Source of the DNA: Deltaproteobacteria bacterium | Lineage (GTDB): Bacteria; Myxococcota_A; UBA796; SXON01 | Length of the DNA stretch: 35,798 bases | Assembly: GCA_014191855.1 (NCBI GenBank) | Contig: BJHF01000068.1 | Span: 1-35,798, forward strand | Direction: 5' to 3' | Part shown: in pieces, positions 27,867 through 35,691 of the stretch | Position numbering within the stretch: the first letter of the stretch is position 1 | Layout of the letters: each line of letters starts with the position of its first letter | The notes under the pieces: model-generated | Seen by the model: only the letters and a program-made list of their open reading frames with translations | Told to the model about the DNA's origin: nothing | Database searches by the model: none | Translations under genes and position numbers: made by a program

Positions 27867-28796
27867 TCAGCAGGCGCACCCGATCCAGTCCACTTCCGAG
27901 TCAAGCACCCGGGTCCAGGTGCCGCCGGTGCCGCTGGTGATGCCCTCGTCGGAGATGAACTCAATCACGCCGTCCCCGTCGAGGTCGGTCGCCGCGCCGA
28001 AGGCCGGGAGCGGTGCGGGGTGGACGCCGTCACTGCGCAACGTCCACTTGTCGCCCGGCCCGAGCTCCCACAGCGCCCATCCCGCCTCGTTGAAGCTGCA
28101 GGAAGCGCTGGCCGAGAGGTACACCCAGTCACGTCCGGCGGCGCGCACGGTCGCGATGGAGATGCCGACGCCTTCGTCCCAGCGCGGGTACTCCTTCGCC
28201 TCGTCAAGCTTCGCCCACTCGGCCTGGATCGGCGCCCACAACGGCAGCTTTCGGAACTCGGCGGTCGCGCGGTCGGTCAGGGCGCGTTCCCGCGCCGACT
28301 CCCCCGCGTCGACACTCACCGGCGACGTCGTAACGACCGCGGGGGCGCCTTCCGGCCGCGACCAGGCCCCGTCGGGCACACGGGCATTTGGGCCGTTGAA
28401 GGCAGCGCAGTCGCCGCTCAGTTCCACCGAGCCCAGCACGTGGCGCCGGTTCGTCATCTGCAGGATCTCGCTCACCCGGGTGTGACCCGGCGAGTCGGTG
28501 GGCTCAAATCCCTCCATGGTGTCGATGACGGCCGCGAGGTGAACCTCCTTGACGGTCGCGATACACACACCGCTCGATTCATGAATTCCATAGGTTTGCA
28601 GTATGAACCGTTGGCCCACCCGAGCCGATTGCTCGACCGTGAGCCCCTCGCCGGGCGCGTATTGCGCCACGAAGTGGTGTTCATCGCTCGATGGCAGGAG
28701 CGTCGGCGTGGAATTCGGAGCAGTGGAGGCTGGAATCGAGCCGAATACGATCCATGCGCCGCCGGTGAGCCACACGGGGAAGAACGAAGGGATCAT
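27867..28796 (-). CDS. Secreted protein of unknown function ending in CAC
   Basis: This 309-residue protein starts at ATG 28796, overlapping the stop of the EamA gene (ATGA). Residues 1-24 are a signal peptide (FFPVWLTGGAWIVFGSIPASTA). The mature part begins with a Thr/Ser/Pro linker, then a VAQYAPGEGLTVEQSARVGQRF-type region. The middle (about 165-205) is charged, with a SARERALTDRATAEFRKL helix. The C-terminal third has a W-Y-S-SASCSF segment and a calcium-loop-like ATDLDGDGVIEFISDEG as in FG-GAP repeats. The protein ends with Gly-Cys-Ala-Cys directly at the stop, without a hydrophobic tail, unlike a MYXO-CTERM. No family was recognised. As the last gene of the polysaccharide operon it may act on or bind that polymer. 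Confidence 0.8.
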   Translation of the reverse strand: MIPSFFPVWLTGGAWIVFGSIPASTAPNSTPTLLPSSDEHHFVAQYAPGEGLTVEQSARVGQRFILQTYGIHESSGVCIATVKEVHLAAVIDTMEGFEPTDSPGHTRVSEILQMTNRRHVLGSVELSGDCAAFNGPNARVPDGAWSRPEGAPAVVTTSPVSVDAGESARERALTDRATAEFRKLPLWAPIQAEWAKLDEAKEYPRWDEGVGISIATVRAAGRDWVYLSASASCSFNEAGWALWELGPGDKWTLRSDGVHPAPLPAFGAATDLDGDGVIEFISDEGITSGTGGTWTRVLDSEVDWIGCAC

Positions 28797-29683
28797 CCCG
28801 GGAGCGTAGCCTGTCGTCGGGGCATCGCGGCCACGGCCACGCCCACGAGCGTGATCAGGCCGCCGAGGCCGTCCAGAATTCCCGGCTTCTCCCCAAGCGC
28901 AACCGCCGCCACGGCCGTCGCGCCCACCGGCTCCAGCAGGATCACCGCGGCCACCACGGCCGCGGGGAGCCGCCCCACGGCGTAGTTGAAGCCGAGGTGG
29001 CCCAGGAGCTGCGGGCCGAGCGCCAGGCCCACGATGGCGAGCCAACTTTGGTCCGCGAAGCCGGTGAGCGGCGAGCCGGTGAGGAGCGCGAGCACGCCCA
29101 GCCAGGCCGCGGTCGCGCCGCACGAGAGCGGACCGTAGTGCGCGATCGGCACCCGCGCGCGTACCCCCCGCCCGATGGTGAAGTAGGCGGCGCCGAGCAC
29201 CCCTCCAAGCGCCGCGAGCGCGTCGCCCCAGGCGCCTCCGGTCCCCGATGCGTTCCCGCCGGCCACCATGGTGCCCACTCCGGTGAGCGCGATGGTGATC
29301 CCCACCCAGAACCTGGGCTTCGGGGGTGCCTTGAAGAACCACCACTCGAAGCCCGCGGCCCAAACCGGGGTGAGGCACACGAGCAGCGTGCTCCGCATCA
29401 CGGTGGTTTCGCGGAGCGAGAGGAACCACGTCCAGAAGTGCAGGGCGAGGAACAGGCCGCCGAGAATCGTGAGCCAGGCGTCGCGGCGGGCGACGGGGCG
29501 CGCGCCGGGAAGCAGGATCAACGTGGCGATCGCAACACGCCAGAAGGCGATGGTGAGCGGTGCGGCGTCGGGGGCGAACCGCACGAGCGTGCCCGCGGTG
29601 CTCACCGCGAGGATGCCCACGGCGAGCACGACGCCGACGCGGCGAGCCGAAGGGGGCGCCGGATGCGGGCGGTTCGTGGTCAC
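28793..29683 (-). CDS. EamA/DMT-family inner-membrane transporter
   Basis: This 296-residue protein has about ten hydrophobic helices arranged as two repeats of five, the drug/metabolite transporter (EamA) architecture. Typical elements are the first-repeat FAPDAAPLTIAFWRVAIATLILLP and the second-half LLEPVGATAVAAVALGEKPGILDGLGGLITLVGV segment near 265-290. Substrates of this family include amino acids, sugars-nucleotides and undecaprenyl-linked sugars. In this setting a role in moving a polysaccharide precursor is plausible but not shown. Start: GTG 29683, whose GTGA overlaps the stop of the glycosyltransferase; the longer ATG 29728 lies inside that gene. It is followed by an ATGA overlap with the secreted protein gene. 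Confidence 0.9.
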   Translation of the reverse strand: MTTNRPHPAPPSARRVGVVLAVGILAVSTAGTLVRFAPDAAPLTIAFWRVAIATLILLPGARPVARRDAWLTILGGLFLALHFWTWFLSLRETTVMRSTLLVCLTPVWAAGFEWWFFKAPPKPRFWVGITIALTGVGTMVAGGNASGTGGAWGDALAALGGVLGAAYFTIGRGVRARVPIAHYGPLSCGATAAWLGVLALLTGSPLTGFADQSWLAIVGLALGPQLLGHLGFNYAVGRLPAAVVAAVILLEPVGATAVAAVALGEKPGILDGLGGLITLVGVAVAAMPRRQATLPG

Positions 29684-30876
29684 GCGGGAACGTCCAGGCC
29701 CAGGAGCTTGCCCATGCGCCCAAACCACTGCCGGGGCGCGTGTTCCCGTTCAACGCGGGCGCGGGCGCGCCGGCCGAGCGCCGCCGCGAACTCGGGCCGT
29801 TCCAGCGCCGCACGAACAGCGGTCACGAGCGCCCGCGCGTTCCCGGGCGGCACCAGCCACCCGTCGACGCCGTCCTCAATGAGCTCTGGCACGCCACCCA
29901 CCGCCGTGGCCACCACCGGGCGCGCCAACAATTGGGCTTCCAGCACCGCATACGGCTGGTTCTCCGGCCACCGCGAAGGCACGATGACGACGCCCGCCTC
30001 GGCGAGCGCCGCGTGCACTTCCGCGCGCGATCGCGAGCCGTGGAGCGTGACGTTGGGCGCCGGGGCCAACATGGCCCGGCAGGCGCCATCCCCGAACACG
30101 TCAATCCGCCGCTCTGGCAGAGCCAGGGCGAGCGCCGCCACCTCCGCGATGCCCTTCTCCTCGGCCAACCTCCCGGCGAACACGACGTTCTGCCCCAGCT
30201 CCCCGGGCACCGCCCGCACCTCCACGAAGTTCGGCACGTGGTGGATTTGATCTCGCGGAAAACCATCCTGAACCAGCCCTTCGGCGAGGTAGGCGGACGG
30301 TGAAACCCACGCGTCGGGGGCGAGGCGCGCCCGCAGGGCGCGGTGTACGGCCTTCTCGAGCGCCACGCCCGCGCTCGCGACGAGGTCGCCGTCCTTGCAG
30401 CGGTGCGTGATCGCCTGCCCATAGCGGCCCCCGACGCAGCGGAAGCAGGCTTCTCCATTCACAAAGCGGAGCCCGTTCGGGCACACGAGCTCGTGGTCGT
30501 GGAGCGTCCATGCCGTGCGGATGTCGTGGCGCCGAAGCACCGCGAAGATCGCCGGCGTGAGGTGTCGGTGAACGTGGTGAACATGGGCGGCGTCGGGGCG
30601 ATGTTCGCGGCAGAGCGCGTCCAGCGCGCCGGCGGCCTCGCGGTTCCAGATGGCGTGGGCCAGGGCGCGGGCACGGGCGCCGAGCGTGCCGGGGAAGCGC
30701 GGGGACCGCCACGAGGGGAACCGTGCGGACCATGGAGACGACACATTCTCCGGGTGTCGCATCGCGAACGGGATCACGTCGACGCCTCTTGACGTCCAGC
30801 CCGCCCATTCGTCGAAGAGCAAGGTAGTGTCCCCCCCTCGGGGGTGGAGGAAGCTGTTGACGAGGAGGAGCTTCAT
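29680..30876 (-). CDS. GT4-family glycosyltransferase
   Basis: This 398-residue GT-B glycosyltransferase appears to be of family 4 (retaining). The N-terminal domain opens with KLLLVNSFLHPRGGD (donor-sugar glycine loop), and the AAHVHHVHRHLT region fits the acceptor-side sheet. A Cys-containing segment (CPNG...CFRCVGG...HRC) in the first half is seen in some GT4 members and may bind metal. The C-terminal domain carries VFAGRL-EEKGI, a P-N---HG--SR segment and the E-x7-E motif ENQPYAVLEAQ, with VVATAVGGVPELIEDGVDGWLVPPG. The donor and acceptor are unknown. It probably works at the inner membrane, assembling a surface glycan handled by the flippase and ligase in the same operon. Confidence 0.92.
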   Translation of the reverse strand: MKLLLVNSFLHPRGGDTTLLFDEWAGWTSRGVDVIPFAMRHPENVSSPWSARFPSWRSPRFPGTLGARARALAHAIWNREAAGALDALCREHRPDAAHVHHVHRHLTPAIFAVLRRHDIRTAWTLHDHELVCPNGLRFVNGEACFRCVGGRYGQAITHRCKDGDLVASAGVALEKAVHRALRARLAPDAWVSPSAYLAEGLVQDGFPRDQIHHVPNFVEVRAVPGELGQNVVFAGRLAEEKGIAEVAALALALPERRIDVFGDGACRAMLAPAPNVTLHGSRSRAEVHAALAEAGVVIVPSRWPENQPYAVLEAQLLARPVVATAVGGVPELIEDGVDGWLVPPGNARALVTAVRAALERPEFAAALGRRARARVEREHAPRQWFGRMGKLLGLDVPA

Positions 30877-32054
30877 GCTGAGCCGTGGGGCGGAGCCGAG
30901 GGCGCCGGCGCGTCGTCGGCCAGCGACAGCCCAAGCGTGACCGCAAGCAGGGCCCAGTGGGTCTGCGAGAAGGTCTCGGTTGAGAGCAGCAAGTTCGTGT
31001 GGAGGGCCACGAAGCTTGGCCAGCGCCCGTCACCCGGCGTGTGGCGCTCGCGCAGCCGCCGCGCCATCGCGAGCACGAATGCGCCGTACCCGAACAGTCC
31101 AATCAGGCCGTACTCGCTCGCCACTTTCTGAACCACCCCGTGCGCGTCCACGCCGTTCACCCGGTAGTCGGGAAAGGTCGCGACCTCCACCCGCAGGCCG
31201 GCACCCGGACCCGAACCCACGAGCGGGCTCTCCACGAACAGACGCCAGCTCCGCTTATCCAGGCTGTGTCGCGACCGAAGCGCGTCGAGCTGGGTGAGCG
31301 ATCCGGTGACGATGGGGCCATAGGTCGCAGCGAGCACGCCCACCAGGATGAGGCCTGGAACGAGCGTTTTTCGCTCCGACAGCGCCCGACCGCCCCACGT
31401 GACGAAGAACGCGGCGCCGACCGCGACGGTGATCCACGCCGTGCGCGACACGCTCAGCACGATCGCGAGTACCGCGAACGCAACGACGCCAACCACGAGG
31501 CGGCGTGTGGCCCCGAGGCGGCCGGGCGGCGGCGACTCGGGCGTCCATGCCCAGAGCAGCGGCAGCGCTGGGGCCATCGCGACGGCGAGGGTCTTGTGGT
31601 TGTTCGTGATGCCCTCGATCGCCTGGAACCACAGCGCATCGCCGGCGACGATTCGCCCGAGGCTGGTCGTCCACGAGATCGCGGCGCACGCAGCCACGGC
31701 GACCAGCAGCCCGGTGTGGATCGTGGTTGATGCCCGCCAACGCGCCGCCAACGCCGTGAACCCGAGCCCGTACGCCACGCCGAAGAACAGCGGCTTGCGG
31801 ACCAGCTCATGGAGCGCCGCGCCCCGATCGTCGCAAGCGAGGGCACCTGCGAGCCCGGCCCCCAACAGCGCCGCGTAGCCCGGAGCACCGGGAGGAAGCT
31901 GGCGTTCCTTGAGCCAGACCAGCGCCAGCGGGGCGAGCGCCAGGGCGAACAGATCGGCGAGCGGCGCATTGAAGTTCCACGGGCCCAGGGGCAGGGCCAC
32001 GCCGAGATCGATGTACGGCCACGCGAGCAGCAGGAGCACGGCGACGTACTTCAC
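30873..32054 (-). CDS. O-antigen ligase / Wzy-like membrane protein
   Basis: This 393-residue integral membrane protein has roughly ten helices. It matches the O-antigen ligase/polymerase (Wzy/WaaL, PF04932) pattern: paired helices, a conserved central RTAW (SRTAWITVAVGAAFFV), and a large extracytoplasmic loop containing SLDKRSWRLFVESPLVGSGPGAG and an NGVDAHG segment, where family members keep the Arg, Gly and His used for transfer of undecaprenyl-linked glycan. Polymerase and ligase cannot be told apart here. The start is GTG 32054 with a GTGA overlap to the flippase stop; its own stop overlaps the ATG of the glycosyltransferase. Confidence 0.9.
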   Translation of the reverse strand: MKYVAVLLLLAWPYIDLGVALPLGPWNFNAPLADLFALALAPLALVWLKERQLPPGAPGYAALLGAGLAGALACDDRGAALHELVRKPLFFGVAYGLGFTALAARWRASTTIHTGLLVAVAACAAISWTTSLGRIVAGDALWFQAIEGITNNHKTLAVAMAPALPLLWAWTPESPPPGRLGATRRLVVGVVAFAVLAIVLSVSRTAWITVAVGAAFFVTWGGRALSERKTLVPGLILVGVLAATYGPIVTGSLTQLDALRSRHSLDKRSWRLFVESPLVGSGPGAGLRVEVATFPDYRVNGVDAHGVVQKVASEYGLIGLFGYGAFVLAMARRLRERHTPGDGRWPSFVALHTNLLLSTETFSQTHWALLAVTLGLSLADDAPAPSAPPHGSA

Positions 32055-33502
32055 GTCGCGACTCGACGCGCCCGCACGGCGCCGACACCAAGGAGCGCCA
32101 CAAAGGGCACCGCCGCCAACCAGAGCTGTGGGTCGAACAACGAGGTTGAGCCAAGTGAAACGAGCGAAACTGCCCCAACGATGGAGAACAGGAGCACCGC
32201 TGCGCCGTCCGCCGCGAGGGGAGGGGGGCGCTCCCCGGGGGCCCGGAGCAGGACCCAGCTCACGACGCTCACCAGCACCGTCGTGGCGCTGGTCGCCGAC
32301 GCGAGGCCGACGAGCCCGAGGCGGGGGGCGAGCCATACGTCGAGCAGGGCGTTCGTCGTGAGCGAGAGCACGCCGAGCGCGAGCACGAGGCGGAAGCGCC
32401 CGTCCACGATGTGCGCTTTCACGAGCAGCGCCCCGACCAACGAGGCGAAGATGCCGGGCACGAACGCCCCGAGCGCGTCCGCGCAGGCCTCCACGCCCGA
32501 TTCGGGGAAGGCACCGTGGAGAAACAAGGTTCGCACGATGGGATCGCGGGCCACCACCATGCCAGCCAGCGCGGGCGGCGCCAAAAGGAACACCCACCGC
32601 AGCGCCTGCGCGACGCCGCTCCGCTGCGCGCTCCGATCTCCCCGCGCCCGCGCCGCCGACCAGGTGTTGAACGCAACCACGAGGAGCGAGGCTTCAAGCA
32701 GGGTTTGTGGGATGACCCGCGCGCGGTCGGCGTACTCCAGCAGGGTTACGCTGCCCTCGCCAAGCCCGGCGGCGAAGCCCTTGTCCACCACGAGGTTGAG
32801 CGCCACCATCGCCTCGCCCGCCAGCACCGGCCCGATCGCGGCCGCGGCCAGGGACAATTCTGCAGGCCACTGTGGGCGCACCGGTCGGACGCCGCTGCGC
32901 GTTAGCACGAAGCTGAGCCACGCCAATTCTGCGGCGGCCCCTGCACACATCCCGATCGGCAAGGCGTTTGGACCGAGGGAGAACAGCGCTCCGACCGTGC
33001 TCAACATCGCGGCTGCCCGCGCGATCGGGGAGAGCGCGGCAAGTCGGAACGCACCCATCACCTCGCACGCGGCCCTCACGACGGCGATCGCGGCCACGCC
33101 CGCCACGAACGGCAGCAGCATCCAGGTGTGCCGGATCGCGATCGCCTGCGTTGTTACATCGAAGTTCGCGAGGTGGGGGAGCACCGTCGGCAGCAGGATC
33201 GCGAAGCTGACGCCGATGCTCAGGGAGAGCAACGCGCCCGCCGCCGCTGCGCCGCTCACGACCACGGGCAGGCGGCTCGGATCGTCGAGGCGGAGCTTCG
33301 CCAGCGGCGGCACGGCCACGGTTCCCATCGCGTTTGAGGCCAGGACGAGCAGGAAACTCGGAACGGACAACGCGAAGAAGAACGCGTCGGTCGCGGGCTG
33401 TACGCCGAACCAGCTCGCGATGACGATGGGCACCACGAAGCCCGCTCCCCGCGCGATCAGCGCCAGGGGAACGAGCCAGAGCGCGGTGCGGCCAACCGAC
33501 AT
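32051..33502 (-). CDS. MurJ/MviN-like polysaccharide or lipid II flippase
   Basis: This 483-residue polytopic protein has about 12-14 helices of the MOP exporter superfamily, MurJ/MviN branch. The start region (GRTALWLVPLALIARGAGFVV...ASWFGVQPATDAFFFALSVPSFLL) closely follows the family's first helices, and NAMGTVAVPPLAKLR and the DKGFAAGLGEGSVTLLEYADR segments are characteristic of MurJ/Wzx. Since it heads a polysaccharide operon, it is more likely a glycan-lipid flippase than the housekeeping lipid II flippase, but this is inference. GATAGT lies 10 bases before the ATG at 33502, so it probably heads the transcript of all five genes down to 27867. Confidence 0.92.
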   Translation of the reverse strand: MSVGRTALWLVPLALIARGAGFVVPIVIASWFGVQPATDAFFFALSVPSFLLVLASNAMGTVAVPPLAKLRLDDPSRLPVVVSGAAAAGALLSLSIGVSFAILLPTVLPHLANFDVTTQAIAIRHTWMLLPFVAGVAAIAVVRAACEVMGAFRLAALSPIARAAAMLSTVGALFSLGPNALPIGMCAGAAAELAWLSFVLTRSGVRPVRPQWPAELSLAAAAIGPVLAGEAMVALNLVVDKGFAAGLGEGSVTLLEYADRARVIPQTLLEASLLVVAFNTWSAARARGDRSAQRSGVAQALRWVFLLAPPALAGMVVARDPIVRTLFLHGAFPESGVEACADALGAFVPGIFASLVGALLVKAHIVDGRFRLVLALGVLSLTTNALLDVWLAPRLGLVGLASATSATTVLVSVVSWVLLRAPGERPPPLAADGAAVLLFSIVGAVSLVSLGSTSLFDPQLWLAAVPFVALLGVGAVRARRVAT

Positions 33503-33512
33503 GCGGGGGCGG

Positions 33513-33518
33513 ACTATC
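33513..33518 (-). promoter_or_regulatory. -10-like GATAGT heading the polysaccharide operon
   Basis: On the minus strand GATAGT ends 10 bases before the ATG at 33502. No Shine-Dalgarno or -35 was seen. It is the only candidate promoter upstream of the five coupled genes, unless transcription enters from the gene at 33599-34384. Confidence 0.42.
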
Positions 33519-33542
33519 GCGGTGGCGCGGGGGGCGAAGCGA

Positions 33543-33555
33543 GGGCGTGTCGCCC
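33543..33555. terminator. Short perfect hairpin between two minus genes
   Basis: GGGCG-TGT-CGCCC forms a 5-base-pair stem with a 3-base loop downstream of the stop at 33599. There is no T-tract, so termination is uncertain. Confidence 0.2.
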
Positions 33556-33598
33556 AGCGCCGAGCTCATCGGGGCGATGCTGCGGCCATGTCCCGTGG

Positions 33599-34384
33599 TC
33601 AGGTCGGCTTCGGAACGCATCGCGCGGGTTTACGACGGCAAACACCGAACAGGGCGACGACCGCCGCCACGACCCCCTCCCCGCCGCCGTTGTTCGACGC
33701 ACACCCGCACGCCACCTCCTCCACCACCGCCACGCAGGCCTCCTCTGACTCCAGCCACGCGCCGGCGTAGCCGCGTCGATGGGCGATAACGCAGAGCTCC
33801 TCCGGGGCGCTCCCTTCCCGGACGCTTCCCGCGACCAGCACGTTGGCGCTCCCGTTGGTGATCGCCGCCGCGAGCGTGCGTCCCTCGCGCTGCAGCGTCG
33901 TCACATTGGCATCGACGTCCTCGGCCGCGAGGACGAGGCTGGAAACCGTGAGGACGCCATCCGTCCAGGACGCCTCGAGCTCGCTGATCTCGGGGTTGGC
34001 GCTGGCATCGCCCACATGATCGGTCCACGTGTGAAATCCGACTTGCGATGATTCGGCGCCACTGCTTTCGGCCAGGGCGTCGATCACGTACGCGGTCTTC
34101 GGCAGGAGTTCAGCCTCGGGGAACAGCTCGATCAGGGGACCGTCCTCCTCGATGTCATGCGTCAGGTCGACAGCGGCCTCGTCTTCCCCTTCAGCGCGCA
34201 GCGTGACATGCCAACGCGCCTCGAAACAGCCGTCTCCGCCGACGACCAGCGCCGGGACCACGTTGACGGGCATGTCGTCGTTTCCAGACGCGGGCATCGC
34301 CCGCACCACGTTGCACGTGGGCGCCGCGCGGGGCTCCGTATCCGCGAAGGCGTAGAGAAACGCAAGCAGCGGCACAATCGGCAT
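33599..34384 (-). CDS. MYXO-CTERM-like exported protein, unknown function
   Basis: This 261-residue protein starts at ATG 34384 with signal peptide PIVPLLAFLYAFA. The open frame extends 67 codons upstream but that part is a DNA repeat array rather than coding sequence. Two beta-sandwich regions are likely: about 20-115 (a CNVVRAMPAS opening) and about 115-215 (SELEASWTDGVLTV...). A CVIAHRRGYAGAWLESEEAC segment near 205-224 has a likely disulfide. The C-terminus has ACGCASNN, an Ala/Val helix and CRRKP, a MYXO-CTERM-like signal with an extra Cys right after the helix and a further tail to Lys-Pro-Thr. Enzyme motifs are absent. The upstream 400 bases contain ordered repeats that may regulate it. 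Confidence 0.82.
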   Translation of the reverse strand: MPIVPLLAFLYAFADTEPRAAPTCNVVRAMPASGNDDMPVNVVPALVVGGDGCFEARWHVTLRAEGEDEAAVDLTHDIEEDGPLIELFPEAELLPKTAYVIDALAESSGAESSQVGFHTWTDHVGDASANPEISELEASWTDGVLTVSSLVLAAEDVDANVTTLQREGRTLAAAITNGSANVLVAGSVREGSAPEELCVIAHRRGYAGAWLESEEACVAVVEEVACGCASNNGGGEGVVAAVVALFGVCRRKPARCVPKPT

Positions 34385-34450
34385 TCTCCAACCCCGTATG
34401 CCCGACCCGCGATGCTGGCCAAGGGTATCGTGGGCCTCGAGTTCCCCGTC

Positions 34451-34609
34451 GAAACCGATCTCGATGCTCACAAAGTTGAACGCGGAGTTCGGTTGCTGTA
34501 TGAAACCGAACTCGATGCTGATGGCTGTGAACATCGACTTCGGTTGCGTGATGAAACCGAAGTCGGGCTTCATGAGGATGAACATTGACTTCGGTTGCTA
34601 TATTTAGTC
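34451..34609. repeat. 51-base tandem array of covarying hairpins
   Basis: Two complete dyads stand 51 bases apart: GAGTTCGGTT (34485-34494), 9-base loop, AACCGAACTC (34504-34513); and CGACTTCGGTT (34535-34545), 9-base loop, AACCGAAGTCG (34555-34565). A lone right arm AACCGATCTC lies at 34453-34462 and a lone left arm GACTTCGGTT at 34587-34596, both in the 51-base register. The spacers between dyads are 22 bases each and weakly conserved (gAACatc-like end). The third base of the left arm changes G to C between dyads and its partner changes C to G, so pairing is kept. It may be an operator array, a REP-like element or an RNA structure. Confidence 0.85.
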
Positions 34610-34612
34610 ATT

Positions 34613-34707
34613 ATGTCGCGACACGATCAGCGTGAATCGCCTCGATATCGCGTCGTGTCGCCGCGATATCGCGCCACGACCACGACCCGCGCCCCGCCGG
34701 TATCGCG
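34613..34707. repeat. Cluster of ATATCGCG-type octamers with inverted repeat
   Basis: CGATATCGCG occurs at 34643-34652 and 34664-34673, exactly 21 bases (two helical turns) apart. Related octamers are ATGTCGCG at 34613-34620 and GTATCGCG at 34700-34707. The arms GCGACACGA (34618-34626) and TCGTGTCGC (34653-34661) form a perfect 9-base inverted repeat. Phasing suggests protein-binding sites. Confidence 0.6.
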
Positions 34708-34783
34708 AGCGCCTCCCCGACCGCGTCGCGGTGCGTCGCGACCGCGCCTGACGTCGGGACCGGGAATCACGCACCGCCCAGGC

Positions 34784-35563
34784 TCACCCCCCGCAAACAG
34801 TCCCGGTCGCGCCGCTCGCGGTCGTGTAGGGGATGCACCCGTCGCACGTCGCCGCGCCATCGAAGCTGAGCATTGCCGCGTCCGCTGGACCGGTCAGGAC
34901 CGCCTCCCCCGAGCCGGGCTCGGCGCTGCAGCCGTCCGCATAGGCACCCTCGCTCGTGATCGTGAGGTTGAACGTCGTCGCACCGAGATCGACATCGCCC
35001 ACGCCGATCACGCTCCACGGATCGGAGCCGCTCACCATCCCCGCGAAGCCGACCATCGTGTGTTGGGCGAATACGACGTGGTAATCCTCCCCCATGACCG
35101 AGCCGGTGATGGAGAGCGGCGAGTCCAGGAGGTCGAGCCTGTCGCTCCCCGTGCCGGTCTGGGTGCCGCTCAGCAGCACCGTCCCCGCGTCCCCTTGGTA
35201 CCAGCCGAAGGTGGACCACGTCGCCGAATACGCTGCCCCAAACCACGGCCAATCGGTAGAGATGCCCTCGAATTCGACGATTCCCGTGAACTCGTAGCCA
35301 TTGGAGTCCGTGCAGTCGCCAACCATCGTCCACTGGCCGTCGCCGCGATCGGTCAAGGCGGGGCAGGGCCGGTCCTCGCCCGCCACACGGCTGGCGAGCC
35401 ACTTGACCATCTGTGGCGGCAGCAAGACCATCGGCCACACCGCGCCCACCACGTCGGGATCGGCGAACAGGTCTGGACTCGCGCCGTCCACTGCGGCGGT
35501 GTCCCCCGTCTCAACCACGCTCGCGTCTTCGTAGCGACACCCGACGAGGAGGAAAAACAGCAT
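34784..35563 (-). CDS. Lipoprotein of unknown function with very short signal peptide
   Basis: This 259-residue protein has an in-frame TAG 12 codon-bases upstream of ATG 35563 with no other start, so the signal peptide is only MLFFLLVG before Cys9. After an acidic linker (ETGDTAAVDGAS) the protein has a W-PMVLLPPQM segment, a paired-Cys region (CPAL...CTDSNGYEF), and many short aromatic-rich beta-strands (WPWFGAAYSATWSTFGWYQG), suggesting a beta-sandwich or barrel. The last 60 residues hold Cys pairs (DGC...ATCDGC...VCGG). No family was recognised. TAGCGT lies 9 bases before the start. Confidence 0.82.
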   Translation of the reverse strand: MLFFLLVGCRYEDASVVETGDTAAVDGASPDLFADPDVVGAVWPMVLLPPQMVKWLASRVAGEDRPCPALTDRGDGQWTMVGDCTDSNGYEFTGIVEFEGISTDWPWFGAAYSATWSTFGWYQGDAGTVLLSGTQTGTGSDRLDLLDSPLSITGSVMGEDYHVVFAQHTMVGFAGMVSGSDPWSVIGVGDVDLGATTFNLTITSEGAYADGCSAEPGSGEAVLTGPADAAMLSFDGAATCDGCIPYTTASGATGTVCGG

Positions 35564-35572
35564 GGTCGCCCC

Positions 35573-35578
35573 ACGCTA
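35573..35578 (-). promoter_or_regulatory. -10-like TAGCGT before lipoprotein gene
   Basis: On the minus strand TAGCGT ends 9 bases before the ATG at 35563, again leaving no room for a normal leader. Its TAG is also the in-frame stop that fixes this start. Confidence 0.38.
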
Positions 35579-35648
35579 CACGCCGTCGTGGGGGCCGGCT
35601 ACGCCCCGGAGGGCACCGGGCTGCGACGCGACGTTTCTTTGACTCGTT

Positions 35649-35675
35649 GACGGGCGGGGTTCGGCAACGCCCGTC
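35649..35675. terminator. 8-base-pair hairpin in intergenic region
   Basis: GACGGGCG (35649-35656) pairs perfectly with CGCCCGTC (35668-35675) across an 11-base loop. It lies between the minus gene ending at 35755 and the start at 35563, so it could end that upstream transcript. There is no T-tract. Confidence 0.25.
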
Positions 35676-35691
35676 CGCGCCGTAGGCCCGC

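Larger units (their letters stand above)
34385..34783. other. 400-base non-coding region with nested ordered repeats
   Basis: This gap separates two minus-strand genes. From left to right it holds about 65 bases of leader for the MYXO-CTERM gene, a 51-base tandem hairpin array (34451-34609), an AT-rich stretch (34599-34616), a group of ATATCGCG-type octamers (34613-34707) with a 9-base inverted repeat, and then ordinary G/C-rich DNA to the stop of the next gene. Small open frames cross it on both strands, but their sequence merely reflects the 51-base (17-codon) period. I see no tRNA-like fold. Confidence 0.65.

Noticed and set aside
31809..33770. 653-codon plus-strand frame
   Set aside because: It is antisense to the O-antigen-ligase-like protein and flippase, both strongly supported by membrane topology and motifs.
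34398..34607. Small repeat protein on the plus strand (and the 67-codon extension of the minus-strand gene)
   Set aside because: The open frames exist because 51 is a multiple of three; the covarying hairpins explain the sequence better than a protein does, and no start signal fits.
34451..34609. CRISPR-like array
   Set aside because: The spacers (22 bases) are themselves related, the dyads are only two complete copies, and repeat bases covary; no cas gene is nearby.
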